Assembly: GCA_945876155.1 (NCBI GenBank)
Contig: CAMCMW010000102.1
Coordinates: 1-6,029, forward strand
Reading direction: 5' to 3'
DNA from: an uncultured Ruminococcus sp.
GTDB taxonomy: Bacteria > Bacillota > Clostridia > Oscillospirales > Ruminococcaceae
DNA: 6,029 nt
Positions within the stretch are counted from its first letter, which is position 1; each line of letters opens with the position of its first letter. Below the pieces are notes generated by a model, which did not search any database, was not told the DNA's origin, and was given only the letters and a program-made list of their open reading frames with translations. Shown here piece by piece: positions 1 through 6,029 of the stretch. The translations under genes and the position numbers were made by a program.

Positions 1-246
1 CTTGACAAGATTATCCACGGTTTCAACAAGAAATTCCGCTATGACCTGACGTTTCTTAACAGGCTTTTTCTTCATGTCATGAGTCAGAAACAGGACAAGC
101 AGAGTAAGTCCCAGAACAATTGCCCAGCTTATCAGAATAGTTTCAGTTATGTTTATGCGAACACCGAAAACATCAAATGAAAAGGCAATTTTAGGTCCGC
201 CTATTTCGACATTTTTGACACCCTGAAAAAAATCAGACACTTTCAT
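1..246 (-). CDS. atpB: ATP synthase F0 subunit a, N-terminal 82 residues (partial)
   Basis: This is the start of the membrane subunit a of F-type ATP synthase, which forms the proton (or sodium) half-channels against the c-ring. Only the first 82 codons are in the window; the gene runs off the left edge. I translated it by hand from the ATG at 246-244. A polar N-terminus with the segment KIAFSFDVFGVRINITET is followed by a first membrane helix (about residues 33-55, ILISWAIVLGLTLLVLFL). A basic loop (KKKPVKKRQ) and then AEFLVETVDNLVK come next, which is the typical subunit a layout and wording around the first helix. The ATG overlaps the atpI stop as ATGA, and a purine-rich AAAGGGG lies 10 nt upstream (257-263). 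The a-subunit half-channel residues, including the essential arginine, lie in the missing C-terminal part, so ion specificity cannot be judged. The order atpI-atpB supports the call. Confidence 0.93.
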   Translation of the reverse strand, partial: MKVSDFFQGVKNVEIGGPKIAFSFDVFGVRINITETILISWAIVLGLTLLVLFLTHDMKKKPVKKRQVIAEFLVETVDNLVK

Positions 247-629
247 TCAGTCTTTTCCCCTTTCTTCAGTAATACGTTTCCTGCATAAACAAGATTGGGA
301 TAAAAATACGGGATAACCGTTCCGGCAGTATTGATAAAAGGAATCAGCATAGCCGCTGCTATAATAACGCCCATAATGCCAAGCCGGACAATATATCCGG
401 AAAACATTCTTGACTGTGCTTTATGTCCGCCGCTTTTCACAATATTTCTAACCGACCTGTTAAGCAGAATCAGATTTACAGCCATTCCAAACGTTCCGAG
501 AACAAGTCCCAGCGCCATTGAAAGGGTAAACCCTATAAAAAAAACGGAAATGAGGTATGCTGAAATGTCAAGAAACAATGCCCTTATCAAAACAAATTTC
601 ATTTCATGTATAAGCTGTTTCTTTTCCAA
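243..629 (-). CDS. atpI: ATP synthase subunit I (AtpI-like membrane protein)
   Basis: A 128-residue, very hydrophobic protein encoded immediately before atpB. Four membrane segments can be seen at about residues 11-32, 35-57, 77-97 and 101-121, with a basic loop (RSVRNIVKSGGHKAQSR) between the second and third and an arginine (R82) at the start of the third. This matches the ATP-synt_I family, a poorly conserved four-helix protein at the head of many atp operons. Family work suggests it helps assemble the c-ring or ATP synthase, or handles divalent ions, but its exact role is not settled. The chosen start is TTG at 629-627, because GGAGG lies at the right distance (6 nt) upstream; the next ATG is codon 10 and would remove part of the cytoplasmic N-terminus. 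The stop overlaps the atpB start by four bases (ATGA), suggesting translational coupling. The assignment rests on topology and gene order more than on sharp motifs. Confidence 0.85.
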   Translation of the reverse strand: MEKKQLIHEMKFVLIRALFLDISAYLISVFFIGFTLSMALGLVLGTFGMAVNLILLNRSVRNIVKSGGHKAQSRMFSGYIVRLGIMGVIIAAAMLIPFINTAGTVIPYFYPNLVYAGNVLLKKGEKTE

Positions 630-635
630 GTCCGT

Positions 636-640
636 CCTCC
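636..640 (-). promoter_or_regulatory. Shine-Dalgarno site of atpI (decides TTG start)
   Basis: The minus strand reads GGAGG, then ACGGAC (6 nt), then TTG. This strong site fixes the rare TTG as the likely initiator; the first in-frame ATG, nine codons further in, has no comparable site at the right distance. Confidence 0.8.
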
Positions 641-668
641 GTTTCCGTTTATTTTAGTCACTGCAATA

Positions 669-685
669 ATTATACCATTATACCA
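669..685 (-). promoter_or_regulatory. Tandem extended -10 boxes, candidate proximal atp promoter(s)
   Basis: The minus strand carries TGGTATAA twice in direct tandem, giving two overlapping TGnTATAAT extended -10 elements with cores at 677-682 and 669-674. Neither has a good -35 at 16-18 nt; the best for the upstream core is about 3 of 6 matches. Extended -10 elements can work without a -35, so start sites at roughly 670 and 662 are possible, giving short leaders of about 30-40 nt before the atpI TTG. In such A+T-rich DNA chance matches are common, so activity is uncertain. The repeat could also be a protein-binding site. Confidence 0.4.
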
Positions 686-755
686 TAAATTATATTATAT
701 CCAAAAATTTTTTGTGATTTTCTCCATGAAAAAGGAAAATATAAATAGTTTTATT

Positions 756-778
756 GTATAATATATAATATATTATAC
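756..778. repeat. Perfect 23-bp A/T palindrome over the atp promoter
   Basis: Two 11-bp arms (GTATAATATAT and its exact reverse complement) flank a single central base. Apart from the outer G/C pair it is entirely A/T. On the minus strand it contains the TATAAT -10 box of the consensus promoter (772-777) and covers the predicted transcription start near 765. It could be an operator for a dimeric regulator, an easily melted or cruciform-prone region, or, if transcribed from uvrA, a weak hairpin of 9 bp with a 5-nt loop. No U-tract follows, so it is not a standard terminator. The symmetry is seen directly; its function is inference. Confidence 0.6.
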
Positions 779-800
779 CTCAGTCGGCAGTCAATGTCAA
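772..800 (-). promoter_or_regulatory. Consensus SigA-type promoter upstream of atpI
   Basis: On the minus strand TTGACA (800-795) is separated by exactly 17 nt from TATAAT (777-772), a full match to the primary sigma factor consensus at the optimal spacing. It begins 25 nt beyond the uvrA stop codon and points to atpI. Transcription would start near position 765, giving an A+T-rich leader of about 135 nt. This is the best candidate for the main promoter of the ATP synthase operon. Confidence 0.82.
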
Positions 801-825
801 TACCCAAACTTCAAGGAAATGTCCG

Positions 826-3645
826 TTACTCAAGATAAGGCTTGAGATATTTTCCGGTATACGACTGCTCACACTGCGCAATCTGCTCCGGAGTACCTGT
901 GGCAACTATAGTACCGCCGCCTGTTCCGCCCTCAGGTCCCAGGTCGATAATGTGGTCAGCAACCTTTATCACATTGAGATTGTGTTCAATGACAAGTACC
1001 GTATTTCCCGTATCCGCCAGCTTTTGCAGTACTTCAATAAGCTTGTGGACGTCGGCTGTGTGCAGACCGGTTGTCGGCTCGTCAAGAATGTAGATAGTCT
1101 TTCCGGTAGGACGCTTTGAAAGTTCAGTTGAAAGCTTTACTCTCTGTGCCTCGCCGCCCGAAAGGGTAGTAGCCGGCTGACCGATTTTGATGTACCCTAA
1201 ACCCACTTCCTGCAATGTTTTCAGCTTTCGGAGTATTTTCGGGTGATTCTCAAAGAACTTCACGCCCTCGTCAACGGTCATTTCAAGAACGTCATATATC
1301 GACTTGCCCTTGTACAGTATTTCGAGGGTTTCACGGTTATATCTCTTTCCCTTGCACACCTCGCATGGAACGTAGATATCCGGGAGGAAGTGCATTTCAA
1401 TTTTCTTGATACCGTCGCCCTCACACGCCTCACAGCGTCCGCCCTTTATGTTAAAGGAAAATCGTCCTGCTCCGTAGCCGTGGGTTTTAGCGTCGTTTGT
1501 CTGGGCGAAAAGCTCACGGATATCCGTGAAAACTCCTGTGTAAGTTGCCGGATTGGAACGTGGAGTTCTGCCGATAGGGGACTGGTCAATGCAGATAACC
1601 TTGTCAAGATTTTCAAGTCCCTCAATAGATCTGAACTTTCCGGCTCTGAGCTTTGCACGGTTAAGTTTTGCGGCAAGGTGCTTGTAGATTATTTCGTTGA
1701 CAAGCGAGGACTTGCCCGAACCGGAAACACCGGTAACACAGATAAATTCACCTAGCGGAATTTTTACATTTACATTTTTCAGATTGTTTTCTGCTGCACC
1801 CTTGACAGTCAGATAATTTCCGTTTCCTTTGCGTCTTGAATCGGGCAGCGGAATTTTTTTCTTTCCGCTGAGATACTGTCCGGTAATGGAATTTTCGCAT
1901 TTCAGCATATCCTGTACAGTACCCGAAAATATAACATTGCCTCCGTTTACTCCGGCTCCTGGTCCGATATCAACAATGTAGTCAGCGGCAAGCATTGTGT
2001 CATCGTCATGCTCAACAACTATAAGAGTGTTTCCTAAATCCCTCAGACGTTTGAGTGTGGCAATAAGCTTGTCGTTGTCTCTCTGGTGAAGACCGATACT
2101 CGGTTCGTCAAGGATATACAGTACCCCCATAAGAGAAGAGCCTATCTGTGTTGCAAGACGTATTCTCTGGCTTTCACCGCCGGAAAGCGTACCGGAAGAA
2201 CGGGAAAGAGTAAGGTACTCCAGTCCTACGCTTTTCAAGAATCCAAGACGTTCACGGATTTCCTTGAGTATGCGTTCAGCAATCATTTTTTCACGTTCTG
2301 TCAGGGTCAGACTGTTAATAAAATCAAGAGCCTCGGCAACGGAAAGATCGGTAAATTCCATGATGTTTTTTCCGCCGACGGTTACTGAAAGACTTTCCTT
2401 TTTCAGTCGCTGTCCCTTGCAGTCCGGACACTTTATTTCGTTCATGCTGTCAGCAATGTCATTTTTTGAATACTCGCTGTTTGACTCCTTGTAGCGTCTT
2501 TCAAGATTGTTTATAACCCCCTCGAATTTGCCGTAGCGCACCCCTCCGCCGAAAGAGTCAATAATTTTCAGTTCAAGCCTGTCTTCAGTACCGTAAAGAA
2601 AAGCGTCAGTGACTTCTTTGGGCAGGTCTTTGAACGGTGTGTCAAGACTTATATTGTATTTTTGCGCAATTGCATTGTAGTACATCATGGCGATAGAACC
2701 CTCGGAAAGCGTGTTCCAGCCGCTTGCCTTGATAGCGCCCTGTCGTATGCTTAAATCTTTGTTTGGTACAATGAGGTCGGGGTCAATTCTCTGAAAAGTT
2801 CCCAGACCGGTACATTTCGGACACGCACCAAACGGATTGTTAAAGGAAAACATTCTCGGATTCAGTTCCTCAATGCTTATGTTGTGTTCCGGACAGGCAT
2901 AGCTTTGAGAGAACAGCATTTCCTCTCCGTCGATTACGTCAACGATAAGCATACCTCCGGAAAGTGTCATTACAGTTTCGATACTGTCAGTCATACGGGA
3001 TTCAATTCCCGGTTTGACAACAAGACGGTCAACGATAATTTCAATGTTGTGTTTCTTGTTTTTGTCAAGCTTTATCTCTTCCGAAAGCTCGTACATGATA
3101 CCGTCGATTCTTACTCTGACATAGCCGGAGCGTGATGCACTTTCAAGTTCTTTTGCGTAAGTACCCTTTCTTCCTCTTGCAATAGGTGCAAGCAGCTGTA
3201 TCTTAGTACCCTCCGGCAGTTCCATTACCTTGTCAACAATCTGGTCGATAGTCTGCTGTTTTATCTCACGTCCGCAGACAGGGCAGTGGGGGATACCTAT
3301 TCTTGCGTAAAGCAGACGGAGATAGTCGTAAATTTCCGTTACTGTTCCGACGGTGGAACGGGGGTTTTTCGAGGTTGTTTTCTGGTCGATTGAGATAGCA
3401 GGGGAGAGACCCTCAATGCTGTCAACATCCGGCTTTTCCATTTGTCCGAGGAACATTCTTGCGTAAGAGGAAAGACTTTCCATGTATCTTCTCTGACCGT
3501 CAGCGTAGATGGTATCAAAGGCAAGAGATGATTTTCCCGAACCTGAAAGACCAGTCATGACAATAAGCTTGTCACGGGGAATTTCAAGGTCTATGTTTTT
3601 GAGGTTGTGTTCTCTTGCACCCTTGATTATGATTTTATCGTTCAT
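826..3645 (-). CDS. uvrA: Excinuclease ABC subunit A
   Basis: UvrA is the dimeric, DNA-binding ATPase that finds helix-distorting damage and loads UvrB in nucleotide excision repair. At 939 residues it is full length for the family and has two ABC ATPase modules. The first has Walker [10 protein letters not shown] at 32-40, signature LSGGESQ at 488-494 and Walker B ILDEPS at 511-516. The second has GVSGSGKSS at 639-647, LSGGEAQ at 828-834 and ILDEPT at 853-858. Cysteine pairs at 121/124 and 406/409 (CPVC, CPDC) probably form one zinc site. A second site in the insertion region reads C251-P-E-H254 with C275/C278, so one usual cysteine is histidine. The C-terminal zinc finger is canonical, C738-x2-C741 with C761-x2-C764, 19 residues apart. 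The ATG has AAAGGA 9 nt upstream, and the gene starts 21 nt after the uvrB stop, so the two genes are probably co-transcribed. Confidence 0.98.
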   Translation of the reverse strand: MNDKIIIKGAREHNLKNIDLEIPRDKLIVMTGLSGSGKSSLAFDTIYADGQRRYMESLSSYARMFLGQMEKPDVDSIEGLSPAISIDQKTTSKNPRSTVGTVTEIYDYLRLLYARIGIPHCPVCGREIKQQTIDQIVDKVMELPEGTKIQLLAPIARGRKGTYAKELESASRSGYVRVRIDGIMYELSEEIKLDKNKKHNIEIIVDRLVVKPGIESRMTDSIETVMTLSGGMLIVDVIDGEEMLFSQSYACPEHNISIEELNPRMFSFNNPFGACPKCTGLGTFQRIDPDLIVPNKDLSIRQGAIKASGWNTLSEGSIAMMYYNAIAQKYNISLDTPFKDLPKEVTDAFLYGTEDRLELKIIDSFGGGVRYGKFEGVINNLERRYKESNSEYSKNDIADSMNEIKCPDCKGQRLKKESLSVTVGGKNIMEFTDLSVAEALDFINSLTLTEREKMIAERILKEIRERLGFLKSVGLEYLTLSRSSGTLSGGESQRIRLATQIGSSLMGVLYILDEPSIGLHQRDNDKLIATLKRLRDLGNTLIVVEHDDDTMLAADYIVDIGPGAGVNGGNVIFSGTVQDMLKCENSITGQYLSGKKKIPLPDSRRKGNGNYLTVKGAAENNLKNVNVKIPLGEFICVTGVSGSGKSSLVNEIIYKHLAAKLNRAKLRAGKFRSIEGLENLDKVICIDQSPIGRTPRSNPATYTGVFTDIRELFAQTNDAKTHGYGAGRFSFNIKGGRCEACEGDGIKKIEMHFLPDIYVPCEVCKGKRYNRETLEILYKGKSIYDVLEMTVDEGVKFFENHPKILRKLKTLQEVGLGYIKIGQPATTLSGGEAQRVKLSTELSKRPTGKTIYILDEPTTGLHTADVHKLIEVLQKLADTGNTVLVIEHNLNVIKVADHIIDLGPEGGTGGGTIVATGTPEQIAQCEQSYTGKYLKPYLE

Positions 3646-3666
3646 TTATTTAAATCCTTTCAGTTT

Positions 3667-5631
<1,965 letters not shown>

Positions 5632-5636
5632 AAATG

Positions 5637-5643
5637 CTCCTTT
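5637..5643 (-). promoter_or_regulatory. Shine-Dalgarno site of uvrB, overlapping the radC stop
   Basis: The minus strand reads AAAGGAG, then CATTT, then ATG. Its first bases are part of the upstream TAA stop codon (5644-5642). Ribosomes ending on radC would therefore stop directly on the uvrB start region, which favours coupled translation and supports one radC-uvrB-uvrA message. Confidence 0.75.
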
Positions 5644-6029
5644 ACTTTAAAAGCGAAAAAGCGCCGGATTCTTTCAGTGAAATTGCCTGACTTCCGGCTA
5701 CGATTATATGGTCAAGCAGGTTTATTCCTACTGGTTTCAATGCACTGTAAATTTCTGCCGTGGACTTTATGTCGTCATTGGACGGGATAATATCGCCGTT
5801 TGGGTGATTGTGGGCAAGTATGACGTTTTCGCATTTGTTTTTGTATGTAAATTCAACGATACGCCGTATATTTACCGCCACACCCCCGGGAGAGCCCTCT
5901 GAAATAATTGTACCTGAAACAAGTCTTAATTTGTCGTCAAGACAGGCAATGCGTATCTTTTCAATTGTTTCCCCAAGAAACTGGTTCTTAAAGTAATCGC
6001 ATACGGCGGTATAGCTGCTGAGATTCAGC
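5642..6029 (-). CDS. radC: RadC-family JAB/JAMM-domain protein, C-terminal 128 residues (partial)
   Basis: The reading frame is open to the right edge. The GTG at 5881-5879 is an internal valine and not a start, since the matching frame continues upstream for 49 codons ([20 protein letters not shown] and onward). The fragment is the RadC/MPN+ domain. Numbered from the first full codon (6028-6026), it has glutamate E44 (in ISEGSP), then H73-N-H75-P-N-G-D and S83-x2-D86, a complete HxHx7Sx2D metal site. RadC proteins are usually about 220-230 residues, so roughly 95 N-terminal residues, normally including a helix-hairpin-helix, lie outside. The original link of radC to DNA repair in E. coli was later withdrawn, and the biochemical role of the family is not established; the fold suggests a metal-dependent peptidase or a nucleic-acid-associated protein. 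The adjacency to uvrB, with 10 nt between, fits a repair or stress context but does not prove it. Confidence 0.9.
   Translation of the reverse strand, partial: LNLSSYTAVCDYFKNQFLGETIEKIRIACLDDKLRLVSGTIISEGSPGGVAVNIRRIVEFTYKNKCENVILAHNHPNGDIIPSNDDIKSTAEIYSALKPVGINLLDHIIVAGSQAISLKESGAFSLLK

Noticed and set aside
331..657. A 108-codon plus-strand open frame opposite atpI
   Set aside because: The minus-strand gene has a strong SD, four membrane helices and operon context. The plus-strand frame is best explained as its complement.
695..727. A 10-codon possible leader peptide (MEKITKNFWI) in the atpI leader, minus strand
   Set aside because: The sequence before its ATG is pyrimidine rich with no Shine-Dalgarno site, it has no run of regulatory codons, and no attenuator-type hairpin pair follows.
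781..792. CAGTC-GG-CAGTC direct repeat just after uvrA
   Set aside because: It is only two 5-bp copies within the spacer of the consensus promoter, too short to separate from chance; not called as an operator.
1243..1755. A 170-codon plus-strand open frame inside uvrA
   Set aside because: It is antisense to conserved UvrA sequence including the second Walker A and the zinc finger; no family features or supporting ribosome binding site were seen.
5642..5881. A 79-codon reading of the radC-like gene starting at GTG 5881
   Set aside because: The same frame continues upstream to the window edge with sequence that fits the RadC domain, including the JAMM glutamate, so the GTG is an internal valine.

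Overview
All five recognisable genes lie on the minus strand. In transcription order, right to left in these coordinates, they are: the C-terminal part of a RadC/JAB-domain protein (cut by the right edge), uvrB, uvrA, an ATP synthase subunit I gene (atpI), and the start of atpB for the F0 subunit a (cut by the left edge). The moderate-to-low G+C, strong GGAGG-type ribosome binding sites, SigA-type consensus promoter, TTG start and protein sequences all point to a Gram-positive Bacillota. I would guess class Clostridia, possibly the Ruminococcus/Oscillospiraceae group, but the genus is a guess from general resemblance and not a search result.

Region by region: 5642-6029 is radC-like, with a complete JAMM metal-binding motif. 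A 10-nt gap follows, in which the uvrB ribosome binding site overlaps the radC stop codon. uvrB is at 3667-5631 and uvrA at 826-3645, separated by 21 nt. These three genes look like one DNA-repair transcription unit. UvrA and UvrB together find and verify bulky lesions in nucleotide excision repair; uvrC, the nuclease gene, is not in the window. The 196-nt intergenic stretch 630-825 is very A+T rich. It holds a perfect-consensus promoter (TTGACA-N17-TATAAT), a perfect 23-bp A/T palindrome lying over the -10 box and predicted start site, and further downstream a tandem pair of extended -10 boxes. These point toward the ATP synthase genes: atpI (TTG start, strong SD) and atpB, which overlap by four bases (ATGA) and are probably translationally coupled.

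Both complete repair proteins are full length with their motifs intact, and I saw no frameshift, mobile element, CRISPR array, tRNA or rRNA. The window is largely ordinary core genome. The points worth a second look are the architecture of the atp promoter region, the Cys-x2-His variant in one UvrA zinc site, the RadC-UvrBA gene cluster, and the lack of an obvious terminator after uvrA. I found no evidence of an undescribed system.
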